Assembly: GCA_938044055.1 (NCBI GenBank)
Contig: CALIQO010000584.1
Coordinates: forward strand, 1-18,317
DNA length: 18,317 nucleotides
From: an uncultured Saprospiraceae bacterium
GTDB taxonomy: Bacteria > Bacteroidota > Bacteroidia > Chitinophagales > Saprospiraceae
Reading direction: 5' to 3'
The notes beneath the pieces were generated by a model, which worked only from the letters and a program-made list of their open reading frames with translations, made no database searches and was not told the DNA's origin. Position numbers and translations under genes: made by a program. Below are positions 7,408 through 14,841 of the stretch, piece by piece (the first letter of the stretch is position 1; every line of letters starts with the position of its first letter).

Positions 7408-7521
7408 TAGAATAAAACCGGTTCTCTATTAATAAGACGATATAGGCATTGCTGTGTCACAAAGAAAGTTGTTAACGAAAAGTTAGTAGATGAAACAGCA
7501 ATTTTCCTATATATTTCTTGG

Positions 7522-7554
7522 TATTAACGATAAGTTATCGGATTATCGTTAATA
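7522..7554. repeat. 12-bp perfect inverted repeat upstream of the ABC exporter
   Basis: TATTAACGATAA and its exact reverse complement TTATCGTTAATA flank a 9-nt spacer, which itself contains a further TTATCG. It ends 51 nt before the ATPase ATG, in the divergent intergenic region. No T-run follows, so it is not a terminator. It may be an operator for a dimeric regulator or a structured element in the mRNA leader. Confidence 0.6.
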
Positions 7555-7605
7555 ATGGAAGAACACCGTGTTCTTTCTGGAAAAATATTGCAATAAAAAC
7601 AAGAC

Positions 7606-8520
7606 ATGGCAGAAAATATCTTAAGGCTTGATCAAGTCGTCAAGAGGTATCACAAGCATACGGCTGTAGATGGAGTAAGTTTCGATGTAGGGGTAGGAAA
7701 AATATTCGGATTACTAGGACCTAATGGTGCTGGTAAGACATCCCTTATAAGAATCATCACAACTATAACTGGAGCAGATGAAGGAGAAGTACTTTTTAAT
7801 GGAGAGAAACTTAATTCGAATCATCCCAGCCAGATAGGTTATATGCCTGAGGAAAGAGGGTTGTATAAGAAGATGAAGGTAGGAGAACAATTGATCTACC
7901 TGGCTCAATTAAAAGGTATGGGTTCTAAAGAAAGTGAAGCAGCCATCAAGGGCTGGCTTTCTAAATTCGAGATCGAAGACTGGTGGAATAAGAAGATCGA
8001 GGAATTGTCCAAGGGCATGCAGCAGAAGATCCAGTTTATAGCTACGGTTATGCATAGACCTAAGTTGCTGATACTAGATGAGCCATTTTCAGGTCTCGAT
8101 CCAGTTAATACAAATCTTATTAAGGATGAGATAAGACAACTTAATGAAGAAGGCGCAACCATTGTCTTTTCGACCCATAGGATGGAGCAAGTAGAAGAAA
8201 TATGTGAAGAGATTGTTTTAATCAATCAAGGAAAAAAAGTATTAGAAGGCAATGTAGGGGATATTCGAAATAATTTTAAACAGAATCGATTTATGGTGGG
8301 ATTCGAAGGATCACTACCAGCTGATATATCGAGAGAAACTTTTGAAGTAATAGAAGATTCAGACAACCACTTAATTATACAAGTGAAAGAAGGTCATAAT
8401 TCCAATGAATTATTACAGACCTTAATCAATAGGAAAATCAACATTACTTCATACCAGGAGATACTCCCATCTCTTAATGAAATATTTATAAATCTAGTAG
8501 ACGGAAAATCGGATGAATAA
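7606..8520 (+). CDS. ABC exporter ATPase (NatA-like, DUF4162 C-terminus)
   Basis: The ATP-hydrolysing subunit of an ABC-2 type exporter. The 304 residues show Walker A GPNGAGKTS (38-46), the segment MPEERGLY (80-87) typical of NatA-like proteins, the ABC signature LSKGMQQ (134-140), Walker B LLILDEP (154-160), the D-loop SGLDP and switch histidine H191 (FSTHRM). Residues from about 225 to the end (EGSLPADIS onward) match the DUF4162 extension found in NatA-type ATPases. The gene overlaps the permease gene by 8 nt (start at 8513, this stop at 8518-8520), so the two are translationally coupled and surely form one complex. The family includes Na+ exporters and drug or peptide exporters; the substrate cannot be read from the sequence. 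Confidence 0.93.
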   Translation: MAENILRLDQVVKRYHKHTAVDGVSFDVGVGKIFGLLGPNGAGKTSLIRIITTITGADEGEVLFNGEKLNSNHPSQIGYMPEERGLYKKMKVGEQLIYLAQLKGMGSKESEAAIKGWLSKFEIEDWWNKKIEELSKGMQQKIQFIATVMHRPKLLILDEPFSGLDPVNTNLIKDEIRQLNEEGATIVFSTHRMEQVEEICEEIVLINQGKKVLEGNVGDIRNNFKQNRFMVGFEGSLPADISRETFEVIEDSDNHLIIQVKEGHNSNELLQTLINRKINITSYQEILPSLNEIFINLVDGKSDE

Positions 8521-9853
8521 ATTATGGACAATCACTAAGCGAGAATATTTAACTCGGGTTAAGAAGAAGAGTTTTATTCTCGTGACGATCCTTATGCCAC
8601 TCGGTATAGGTTTAATTGCGTTCGTCTCTGGATACTTCGCCAGCAAGGCGGGCAAGTCAGAAAAGGTAATTCTGGTTAAAGATGAAGGCAACATATTGAA
8701 GCAAGCTGACTTGCAGTCTACCTTCATGAAGTTTGATTTTTCTGATGAAGAACTGGAGGTATTAAAATCTTCTTATATAGATGATGGATATGACTTGTTG
8801 CTCCATCTAGAAGAAATCGAGGATTTAACAGAAGAAGACATCAATGTGTCTTATTACACTAAAGATAAACTGTCTCTACCTACATTAGAATCTATCGAAC
8901 GAAAGATAGGGTCGGCAATCCGAGCATACAAGGTTCAACAATCAGAAATTGATGAAGAGCTCCTTGCAGGATTTGATACAGATGTCGATCTAGAAAATGG
9001 TTTATCGGGGGATGATGAAGAAGCAGTAGGTTCTTCTGCCAGTAAGATGTCAACGATCATATCAACTGCCTTGTCTTATATCATGGGATTCTTGATGTAC
9101 ATGGTCATCTTTATATTCGGTGGGATGGTAATGCGGAGTGTTATGGAAGAAAAGATCAACCGGATAGTGGAAGTAATCATATCTTCTGTTAAACCATTCC
9201 AATTGATGATGGGTAAGCTGTTAGGGGTCGGAATGGTCGGACTTACCCAAGTATTGATATGGATCATTCTGGTGCCTGTAATATTAATGTTACTAGGAAT
9301 GTATTTCGGTTTAGATCAGGTCAATACGCCCGAGATGCAGCAGGCTCAAGAAATGATGAAAGACATAAATCAAGATGATTTTAAACAGGGTATGGCTGAA
9401 TTTATAACCGAGTTTAAAGCACTCAATTGGTGGTTTATCATTCCTGTTTTCTTGGTATACTTTTTAGGAGGGTATTTTATATACGCTTCATTCTTTGCGG
9501 CGATAGGGTCTACGATAAGTGACGACCTAGGAGAAGCGCAGCAATTTATGATGCCTATAGTAATACCAGTAATTATAGCCTTCGTTATGATACCTGCAGT
9601 ATTCAATGATCCGGATGGTCCTATAGCCATATTCGGTTCTATGTTCCCCTTGTTTTCACCCATATTGATGCCAGCTAGAATCCCATTTGATCCGCCGGTG
9701 TGGCAAGTACTCTTGTCTATCGTCATATTGATCGCTTCTGTTATTTTCTTTATATGGGTAGCGGCTAGAATTTATAGGGTAGGAATCTTTATGTATGGTA
9801 AGAAGATTAACTATAAGGAACTGAGTAAATGGTTGTTTTATAAATATTCTTAG
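8513..9853 (+). CDS. ABC-2 type exporter permease (NatB-like)
   Basis: The membrane partner of the ATPase just upstream. The 446 residues show the ABC-2 layout: a first transmembrane helix (about 20-43) after a basic cytoplasmic N-terminus (TKREYLTRVKKKS), a large acidic extracytoplasmic region (44-180), then about six helices (183-207, 235-262, 305-330, 345-363, 371-386 and 396-420). The cytoplasmic coupling segment MEEKINRIVEVIISSVKPFQ (211-230) before helix 3 is a hallmark of NatB-like permeases. A second hydrophilic loop (about 265-303) is rich in Met, Gln and Asp. The gene starts inside the end of the ATPase gene. It is a probable homodimeric exporter with two ATPase subunits; the transported compound is unknown. 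Confidence 0.92.
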   Translation: MNKLWTITKREYLTRVKKKSFILVTILMPLGIGLIAFVSGYFASKAGKSEKVILVKDEGNILKQADLQSTFMKFDFSDEELEVLKSSYIDDGYDLLLHLEEIEDLTEEDINVSYYTKDKLSLPTLESIERKIGSAIRAYKVQQSEIDEELLAGFDTDVDLENGLSGDDEEAVGSSASKMSTIISTALSYIMGFLMYMVIFIFGGMVMRSVMEEKINRIVEVIISSVKPFQLMMGKLLGVGMVGLTQVLIWIILVPVILMLLGMYFGLDQVNTPEMQQAQEMMKDINQDDFKQGMAEFITEFKALNWWFIIPVFLVYFLGGYFIYASFFAAIGSTISDDLGEAQQFMMPIVIPVIIAFVMIPAVFNDPDGPIAIFGSMFPLFSPILMPARIPFDPPVWQVLLSIVILIASVIFFIWVAARIYRVGIFMYGKKINYKELSKWLFYKYS

Positions 9854-9906
9854 TTTCCATGGTGATATTCTTATCTTTTAATGGTAGCTGTGCTGCGTAA
9901 GATGCT

Positions 9907-9914
9907 TACCTTTG
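9907..9914 (+). promoter_or_regulatory. Bacteroidota -7 box (TACCTTTG) only 7 nt before the DUF4271 start
   Basis: An exact TAnnTTTG match separated by 7 nt from the ATG at 9922. In this phylum transcription usually begins a few bases past the final G, so the mRNA would have almost no 5' leader. The context TACCTTTGCACGCGC resembles TATCTTTGCAGTCGC before the DUF5606 gene. Confidence 0.55.
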
Positions 9915-9921
9915 CACGCGC

Positions 9922-10848
9922 ATGTATCTCAGGTTTTTATCCATATGGTTGCTAATCGTGCTGTCTACCGGACAAGCTGTAGCTCAGTCTTCTAATCCAT
10001 TTGAGATTCAATCTCGATTAGATTCATTGTATGCAGAAAATCCTGTAACAGTAGTGGATGCTCCAGTAGTATCTGAAGATATAAGTACAGGAATAGAATT
10101 AGATACAGAAAACCCTTTTAATGTTGATCATGTCCCTCTCCGGAAATCAACCTTAGAGACTTCTTCTAAGTTGATTCCTAAAAAACAGAAAACCGATAGC
10201 AAGGAAGCGAATCCTATACTGGTATTTTTTACCTGTCTTGTTTCTTTGTTTTTACTTGCAATTGTAGCAACAACACGTCGATCGCTCTTCGGCAAATTGC
10301 TTAAATCTTTAGGGAATGATAATTTCTTAAAACTCACCTATAGAGAAGAGAATGCAGGACGGAATGGACCTTTTTTAATCTTATACCTTATTTTTCTAAT
10401 CAATGCGGCTACTCTGGCTTACTTGTTTATAGGACAGGATAGATACACTGGATGGCAGATGTGGGGATTTCTTTTTGGCGGAATATCTCTGATCTATATA
10501 ATGAGGAACATATTTATGAATGTGATTTCCTGGATTTTTCCTGTTGAAAGAGAAACAAGGCAGTATAATTTTCTTATTACCGTGTTTAATGCTTTTTTAG
10601 GACTTATTCTATTGCCATTGAACCTCGTTGCAGCATATGGACCACAATCCATGACAAGTATTGTAATGTATACTGCATTGATTATCATAGGCCTTTTTTA
10701 CCTGTTGAGATCAGCCAGAGGTTTTCTTTTAGGATTGATCAATTATGGCTCACAGGTATTTCATTTTTTTCTATATCTTTGCGCTTTCGAAATAGTACCG
10801 ATTCTACTGATTATCAGAGTTTTAAGGGATTTGAGTACTGTTTCTTAG
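9922..10848 (+). CDS. DUF4271 family membrane protein
   Basis: A 308-residue protein of the Bacteroidota-restricted DUF4271 family, for which I know no established function. It has a signal peptide or first helix (residues 1-21, ending AVAQ), then an extracytoplasmic segment of about 75 residues containing two NPF motifs (SNPFEI at 24-29, ENPFNV at 63-68), followed by about six transmembrane helices (98-117, 150-171, 180-204, 217-237, 245-263 and 278-299). The block SLFGKLLKSLGNDNFLKLTYRE (121-142) between the first two helices and RETRQYNFLI later are the more conserved-looking parts. It sits 35 nt upstream of the HemD-like gene, a pairing I recall from other genomes of the phylum, which suggests a shared but unknown task. 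Confidence 0.85.
   Translation: MYLRFLSIWLLIVLSTGQAVAQSSNPFEIQSRLDSLYAENPVTVVDAPVVSEDISTGIELDTENPFNVDHVPLRKSTLETSSKLIPKKQKTDSKEANPILVFFTCLVSLFLLAIVATTRRSLFGKLLKSLGNDNFLKLTYREENAGRNGPFLILYLIFLINAATLAYLFIGQDRYTGWQMWGFLFGGISLIYIMRNIFMNVISWIFPVERETRQYNFLITVFNAFLGLILLPLNLVAAYGPQSMTSIVMYTALIIIGLFYLLRSARGFLLGLINYGSQVFHFFLYLCAFEIVPILLIIRVLRDLSTVS
10774..10781 (+). promoter_or_regulatory. Possible internal -7 box (TATCTTTG) for the HemD-like gene
   Basis: An exact TAnnTTTG match inside the last 75 nt of the DUF4271 coding sequence, 102 nt before the HemD-like start. It may allow separate transcription of the downstream gene, but inside coding sequence a chance match is quite possible. Confidence 0.25.
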
Positions 10849-10883
10849 TTGACGAAAATTGAATTATTCTATAAAAAGCTCCT

Positions 10884-11684
10884 ATGGCTTCAGAAAGTAC
10901 AGCAAGAATGACGACGAATTATGCAGAGAAGTACAAGGAAGTAAGAACGATCCTTATTTCCCAACCTAAGCCGGAAAGGTCTCCTTATTATGAACTGGAG
11001 AAGAAGTGGGGGTTGACGATAGATTGGCGACAATTTATCCATGTAGAACCAGTATCCGAGAAGGAGTTCCGTAAGAATAGACTCAGACCAGACGAGTTTT
11101 CTGCCATTATATTTACCAGTAAAAACGCCATCGAGCACTTCTTCAGAATGTGTGAGGAGATGCGTGTTAAGATGAGTATGGAGACGAAATACTTCTGCCT
11201 CTCGGAAGCAATTGCTAATTATCTGCAGAAGTTTATCGTATACAGAAAGAGAAAAGTTTTCGTAGGAAAGCGTAAGGTAGAAGATCTAGCTAATTACTTT
11301 AATAAGCATAAAGGAGAGAAGTTTTTACTTCCATGTTCTAATCTAGGAGCTAAGCAGACAGTTGCCTATCTCGATAAGATTGAGCTTGACTACAAGGATG
11401 TCATGATGTACAGAACAGTAGCCAGTGATCTTTCAGATTTAAGCGATGTCACCTATGATGTATTGGTCTTTTTTAGTCCGCTAGGTATTGATTCTCTTTA
11501 TGAGAATTTCCCAGGATTCGATCAGAATGATACTAGGATTGCTGTATTTGGCAATGCAACTTCACAGAAGGTAATCAAAGAAGGTCTGCATATCAACATT
11601 AAAGCTCCATCGCCTGAGAACCCATCCATGGCTATGGCTTTAGAGAATTATATAAAAAAGACGAATAAGCGTCAGGAAAGGTAA
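10884..11684 (+). CDS. Uroporphyrinogen-III synthase (HemD)-like protein
   Basis: A 266-residue cytoplasmic protein with the two-domain HemD outline: ILISQPKPERSPYYELEKKWG (residues 24-44) at the start of domain 1, FSAIIFTSKNAIEHF (72-86), then YDVLVFFSPLGIDSLYENF (190-208) and IAVFGNATSQKVIKEGL (219-235), the latter matching the usual IAAIG.TTA..L...G stretch. HemD cyclises hydroxymethylbilane in haem synthesis. The family is weakly conserved and no other haem genes are nearby, so this may be a HemD-like protein with another role linked to DUF4271. ATG 10884 is used; M9 (10908) is an alternative that would drop a polar extension of eight residues. No distinct terminator is seen in the 56 nt before the convergent SDR gene. 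Confidence 0.78.
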   Translation: MASESTARMTTNYAEKYKEVRTILISQPKPERSPYYELEKKWGLTIDWRQFIHVEPVSEKEFRKNRLRPDEFSAIIFTSKNAIEHFFRMCEEMRVKMSMETKYFCLSEAIANYLQKFIVYRKRKVFVGKRKVEDLANYFNKHKGEKFLLPCSNLGAKQTVAYLDKIELDYKDVMMYRTVASDLSDLSDVTYDVLVFFSPLGIDSLYENFPGFDQNDTRIAVFGNATSQKVIKEGLHINIKAPSPENPSMAMALENYIKKTNKRQER

Positions 11685-11740
11685 TTCTAAGTCTTAGTTG
11701 CAAGAATACACATATTTGCGTAAGCGATAATAGCAGAATG

Positions 11741-12520
11741 CTACATCTCATATAGGTCTCCATGTAAGCGAGATCCTCCATCGATATATACCGTTTCACC
11801 CGTTATATAAACTGCAACAGAAGACGTAAGATAGGTAGCGAGATCAGCCACTTCATCTGTCGTACCGAGCCTCTTCATAGGAATCTTCTTAGCTATGCCT
11901 GCCCGTATTTCTTCTGGATACTGCTGAAAACCGGTTGAGAAAATCAGACCAGGAGCAATCGCATTGACATTGATATTATACTTAGACCATTCTATAGAAA
12001 GGGTTTTCGTCATGTTGTCTACACCTGCTCTGGCAGCTCCAGTATGTATCATTCCAGGAAATCCACGATATATATTGACTATGATGTTAAGAATACATCC
12101 AGATTTAGCGGGAATAAAAAATGCTTTTGCCATGGCTTGAGTCATGTACCAGGTGCCATTAAGGTTGTTGTTGATAACCGCATTCCATCCATTCTTACTT
12201 AAGTCCTCTGCTAGGGAAGGAAACTGTCCGCCGGCATTGTTGACGAGAATATCGAGCCCACCCATCTTTTCTGTGATGTGCTTCGTAAGAGATTCTATGT
12301 CTTCTTCTTTTCTGATGTCACATATACCATAATGACAATCTCCGAAGCTTGAAAGATCTTTCTGTGCCGCTTGAAGTTTTTCTTTATTTCTAGAGGCAAT
12401 CATAACCTGTGCGCCGAGTTCTAAGTAACGCTGAGCAATGTTCTTGCCGATGCCTGAACCTCCACCAGTAACCAGGATGCGCTTGTCTTGAAATATCCCC
12501 TCTTTAAATATTGATGACAT
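11741..12520 (-). CDS. Short-chain dehydrogenase/reductase, trans-2-enoyl- or 2,4-dienoyl-CoA reductase-like
   Basis: A 259-residue classical-length SDR. The NAD(P)-binding motif is TGGGSGIG (residues 18-25), with SRNK (43-46) suggesting NADPH preference, then CDIR (67-70), NNAGGQF (94-100) and a C-terminal ITGETVYIDGG. The usual YxxxK catalytic pair is absent: the aligned stretch is MIHTGAARAGVDN (157-169), with Thr and Arg in those positions. The same pattern (HSGAARAGV) occurs in peroxisomal trans-2-enoyl-CoA reductases, and the NAGGQF motif also fits that group, so the protein is probably an enoyl- or dienoyl-CoA reductase in unsaturated fatty acid metabolism. Its start is 1 nt past the stop of the small DUF4834-like gene, so the two form an operon. 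Confidence 0.85.
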   Translation of the reverse strand: MSSIFKEGIFQDKRILVTGGGSGIGKNIAQRYLELGAQVMIASRNKEKLQAAQKDLSSFGDCHYGICDIRKEEDIESLTKHITEKMGGLDILVNNAGGQFPSLAEDLSKNGWNAVINNNLNGTWYMTQAMAKAFFIPAKSGCILNIIVNIYRGFPGMIHTGAARAGVDNMTKTLSIEWSKYNINVNAIAPGLIFSTGFQQYPEEIRAGIAKKIPMKRLGTTDEVADLATYLTSSVAVYITGETVYIDGGSRLHGDLYEM

Positions 12521-12521
12521 A

Positions 12522-12665
12522 TTATTCTACTTCTTCATAATCAGCGAATCCATCTTGATCCGGCTCCTGTAATGGCTCCTTGTTAGCTCCCTTGTCCAAC
12601 AATGGCTTCTGAATAAACATACGGTATGCAAAAAAAACCAGTATTCCAAGAATGACGAACTTCAT
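12522..12665 (-). CDS. Small membrane protein, 47 aa, DUF4834-like
   Basis: A 47-codon gene on the minus strand. The protein has one N-terminal transmembrane helix (MKFVILGILVFFAYRMFI), a short basic/polar linker and an acidic C-terminus ending DGFADYEEVE. The combination of a single short N-terminal helix and a terminal YEEV-type acidic motif resembles DUF4834, a family of small Bacteroidota membrane proteins, though this one is shorter than the members I remember. Only 1 nt separates its stop from the SDR start, which supports it being a real coding sequence. A near-consensus -7 box (TATCTTTA, minus strand 12694 to 12687) lies 21 nt upstream. The function is unknown. Confidence 0.65.
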   Translation of the reverse strand: MKFVILGILVFFAYRMFIQKPLLDKGANKEPLQEPDQDGFADYEEVE

Positions 12666-12808
12666 AGGTCGTGTGTGTTAGATGGATAAAGATAATAATC
12701 CCCAGCAGTAGATACGCATAATACGTATTACTTCCTGTTCAGATTATGAAGGGATTTAAATCAGAGATATTTCTTGATCAGAAACGCTATGAAATATCTT
12801 TTCCACCT

Positions 12809-12816
12809 TAACTTTG
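12809..12816 (+). promoter_or_regulatory. Bacteroidota -7 box (TAACTTTG) before the RluA-like gene
   Basis: An exact TAnnTTTG match 35 nt before ATG 12852. It lies inside the open frame that runs upstream to a TTG at 12774, and so argues that the N-terminal extension is not translated. No -33 TTG is found at the expected distance. Confidence 0.5.
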
Positions 12817-12851
12817 TCGCTTCAATTGTTTTGTGGCAACCTATCTCAGAA

Positions 12852-13520
12852 ATGATGGAAATAGAGTACTTGTATCAGGATTCAGAAATTGTGGCTATCA
12901 ATAAGCCTTGTGGCGTTCCTGTGCAGCCAGACCATTATGATGTTAAGGATGTTCAGACCCAGGTGAGTGAAGAGATGGGCTCGCCTTATCACCTCATCAA
13001 TCGGATCGACCGTCCGGTATCTGGAATTGTCTTACTGGCTTCTTCTCCTAAAAGCATGAGGGCGTATCAGAGTCTATGGCAGCAGCATGCAGTACAGAAG
13101 GATTATCTTGCCATCGCACAAGGGCACTTAGAAGAGGATCAAGGCATACTGATTAACCGACTCTATAAAGGGGCTAACAATAAGGCATATGTTGTTCCGG
13201 AACCTCAAGGAAAGCGAGCTGCTCTAGACTATCAAGTAGTAGATCGGCTCGATCGATACACCATAGTAAAAGTATCTCTACACTCTGGACGCTTCCATCA
13301 GATAAGATGCCAGTTAGCCCACATCGGGCATCCGGTAGGGGGAGATGTTAAGTATGGTGCGCGGAGAAGAAATGTAGACCGCTCTATCCACCTTCATAGT
13401 TGGAAACTTTTCTTACCAGACCTAGAGATAGTTGCTCCTGTTCCCGACCGCGATAATCTGTGGAAGGCAGTGCGTGAGTCTTTAATAGAGAAAGGACTTA
13501 TCCCTTCTGAAAAGGGTTGA
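12852..13520 (+). CDS. RluA-family RNA pseudouridine synthase
   Basis: A pseudouridine synthase of about 222 residues (start ATG 12852, or the adjacent ATG 12855). The frame is open upstream to a TTG at 12774, but those 26 residues do not resemble the family and contain the promoter box, so I exclude them. Counting from 12855, the typical opening IEYLYQDSEIVAINKPCGVPV (3-23) is followed by the catalytic motif LINRIDRPVSGIVLLA with D52, and SGRFHQIRCQLAHIGHPVGGDVKYG near the C-terminus. There is no S4 domain, as in RluA and TruC-like enzymes. The RNA target (rRNA or tRNA uridine) cannot be decided. Its 3' end overlaps the convergent dinB gene by 23 nt, and a small CCCTT/AAGGG hairpin (13502-13516) lies in the overlap. 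Confidence 0.88.
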   Translation: MMEIEYLYQDSEIVAINKPCGVPVQPDHYDVKDVQTQVSEEMGSPYHLINRIDRPVSGIVLLASSPKSMRAYQSLWQQHAVQKDYLAIAQGHLEEDQGILINRLYKGANNKAYVVPEPQGKRAALDYQVVDRLDRYTIVKVSLHSGRFHQIRCQLAHIGHPVGGDVKYGARRRNVDRSIHLHSWKLFLPDLEIVAPVPDRDNLWKAVRESLIEKGLIPSEKG

Positions 13521-14691
13521 CGTACTTTTTCTTGAAGCGGTCAGGCATGTCTAAGCATGCTGCTCTACCGATGGCGCCGCTTCCCCATCGCTTCCGGATA
13601 TGATCCATTTCTTTCATGAGTTGTATGTGTTGCACTGTATCATCGAATAGGCTGATCTGATATTTTCCAGGTACCAAGTGACTGAACTTAACGCCGATCA
13701 GTCGTATCAATTGGCGTCGATGATGTAGGGTGTCGAAAAGTTCTAGTGCATACCGAAGGATTGTATTCTCATTAGCCGTATAAGGAATCCGCCGTTGCTT
13801 GGTATATGTATTGAAGTCGGCATATCGGATCTTGACCGTGATACAGGCAGTCAGCTTCTGACCATCCCTCAGATCGAAGGTCAGTTTATCTACCATATCT
13901 GTCAGAAGGGCCTTCATCATGCGTAGGTCGAGGGTATCCTCGGTAAATGTCCTTTCCTTAGATATAGACTTGCGTTCCGTATACGGGACTACAAGTGATC
14001 GGTCGATGGCATTGGATTTTTCTGAGAGTTGCCTTCCCATTTTTCCGAATTCTCTTTCCAGTAATTTTACTGGAATTTCACTCAAGGTGCGGATGGATTT
14101 TACCCCCATGAAACTCAGTTTCTTGTGCGTCTCTTTCCCTACGCCTGGAATTTTTTTTACAGGGAGAGGGGCAAGAAAACCTTTTTCTGTGCCAGCAGAA
14201 ACTTGCTTCTCACCATTGGGTTTTGCTTCTCCAGTACCTACCTTGGACACCATCTTATTAACCGATAGACCGAATGAGATCGGTAGGCCAGATTCACCTA
14301 TTATCTTCTGCCTCAGTTCTTGAGACCAAGCATAGCACCCGAAGTACTTATCCATACCCGTAAGGTCGAGATAAAACTCATCGATGGATGCCTTCTCGAA
14401 GAGGGGCGCTTCTTCAGCAATTACATCCGTAATCAGTCTAGAATAGTAGGAATAACTATCCATGTCGCCTCGGAGGATCGTGGCATGTGGACATAAGCGT
14501 AAGGCCATCTTCATCGGCATCGCAGAATGGATACCGAAGCGACGGGCTTCATAGCTGCATGAGGCCACAACTCCGCGGCTACTCGTACCACCGATCAGTA
14601 ATGGCTTGCCTTTCAAGGCACTATTCTTAAGACACTCAACCGACACGAAGAAGGAGTCTAGATCCATATGTAGAACGGCTCTATTATACAT
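13498..14691 (-). CDS. dinB: DNA polymerase IV (Y-family, DinB)
   Basis: An error-prone translesion polymerase of 397 residues. The palm acidic residues are D10 (HMDLDSFF) and D104-E105 (ASIDEFYLDL); the steric-gate aromatic is F14 or F15. GLSVNKMVSKVGTGEAKPNG (141-160) and the helix-hairpin-helix region PVKKIPGVGKETHKKL (177-192) follow, then the little-finger domain with KERTFTEDT. A beta-clamp-binding pentapeptide QISLF sits at 345-349, followed by about 48 further residues (HIRKRWGSGAIGRAACL), an extension I believe is seen in other Bacteroidota Pol IV proteins. The gene is divergent from the S24 repressor gene, and a 16-bp perfect palindrome lies 67 bp upstream of its start, so damage-inducible control by that repressor is likely but inferred. 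Confidence 0.95.
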   Translation of the reverse strand: MYNRAVLHMDLDSFFVSVECLKNSALKGKPLLIGGTSSRGVVASCSYEARRFGIHSAMPMKMALRLCPHATILRGDMDSYSYYSRLITDVIAEEAPLFEKASIDEFYLDLTGMDKYFGCYAWSQELRQKIIGESGLPISFGLSVNKMVSKVGTGEAKPNGEKQVSAGTEKGFLAPLPVKKIPGVGKETHKKLSFMGVKSIRTLSEIPVKLLEREFGKMGRQLSEKSNAIDRSLVVPYTERKSISKERTFTEDTLDLRMMKALLTDMVDKLTFDLRDGQKLTACITVKIRYADFNTYTKQRRIPYTANENTILRYALELFDTLHHRRQLIRLIGVKFSHLVPGKYQISLFDDTVQHIQLMKEMDHIRKRWGSGAIGRAACLDMPDRFKKKYVNPFQKG

Positions 14692-14758
14692 GGTCTGATA
14701 TACGGATACTTAGGTCTGTCCTGCTCAAGGCAAATGATTTTTTGTCCTTAAACAAGGC

Positions 14759-14774
14759 ACATTTTATAAAATGT
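14759..14774. promoter_or_regulatory. 16-bp perfect palindrome upstream of dinB (candidate repressor operator)
   Basis: ACATTTTATAAAATGT is self-complementary over all 16 bases. It lies 67 bp before the dinB start and 176 bp before the repressor start. Its ACAT...ATGT ends look like half-sites for a dimeric helix-turn-helix protein. Whether the neighbouring S24 repressor binds it is inferred from position only. Confidence 0.5.
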
Positions 14775-14828
14775 CGCTATTATCGGCAATAAAACAGCGG
14801 AAAAACCGTCAAATATCGAAAACCTTTT

Positions 14829-14836
14829 TATATTTG
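14829..14836 (+). promoter_or_regulatory. Bacteroidota -7 box (TATATTTG) upstream of the S24 repressor gene
   Basis: An exact TAnnTTTG match on the plus strand, 114 nt before the repressor ATG. If used, transcription would start close to the inverted repeat at 14842-14886, which would then be transcribed or could block the start site when bound. No -33 TTG at the expected spacing. Confidence 0.4.
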
Positions 14837-14841
14837 TCAAT

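Noticed and set aside
11713..11720. TATTTGCG near the ends of the HemD-like and SDR genes, resembling a -7 box
   Set aside because: It is not a full TAnnTTTG match and points into the antisense strand of the SDR gene.
12774..12851. N-terminal extension of the RluA-like frame from a TTG start
   Set aside because: The residues do not match the family and the stretch contains a TAnnTTTG promoter box, so the ATG pair at 12852/12855 is the better start.
14667..14680. A 14-mer, TATGTAGAACGGCT, also present at 15407-15420, inside dinB and the repressor gene
   Set aside because: About one such exact 14-mer pair is expected by chance in a window of this size, and both copies are ordinary coding sequence.
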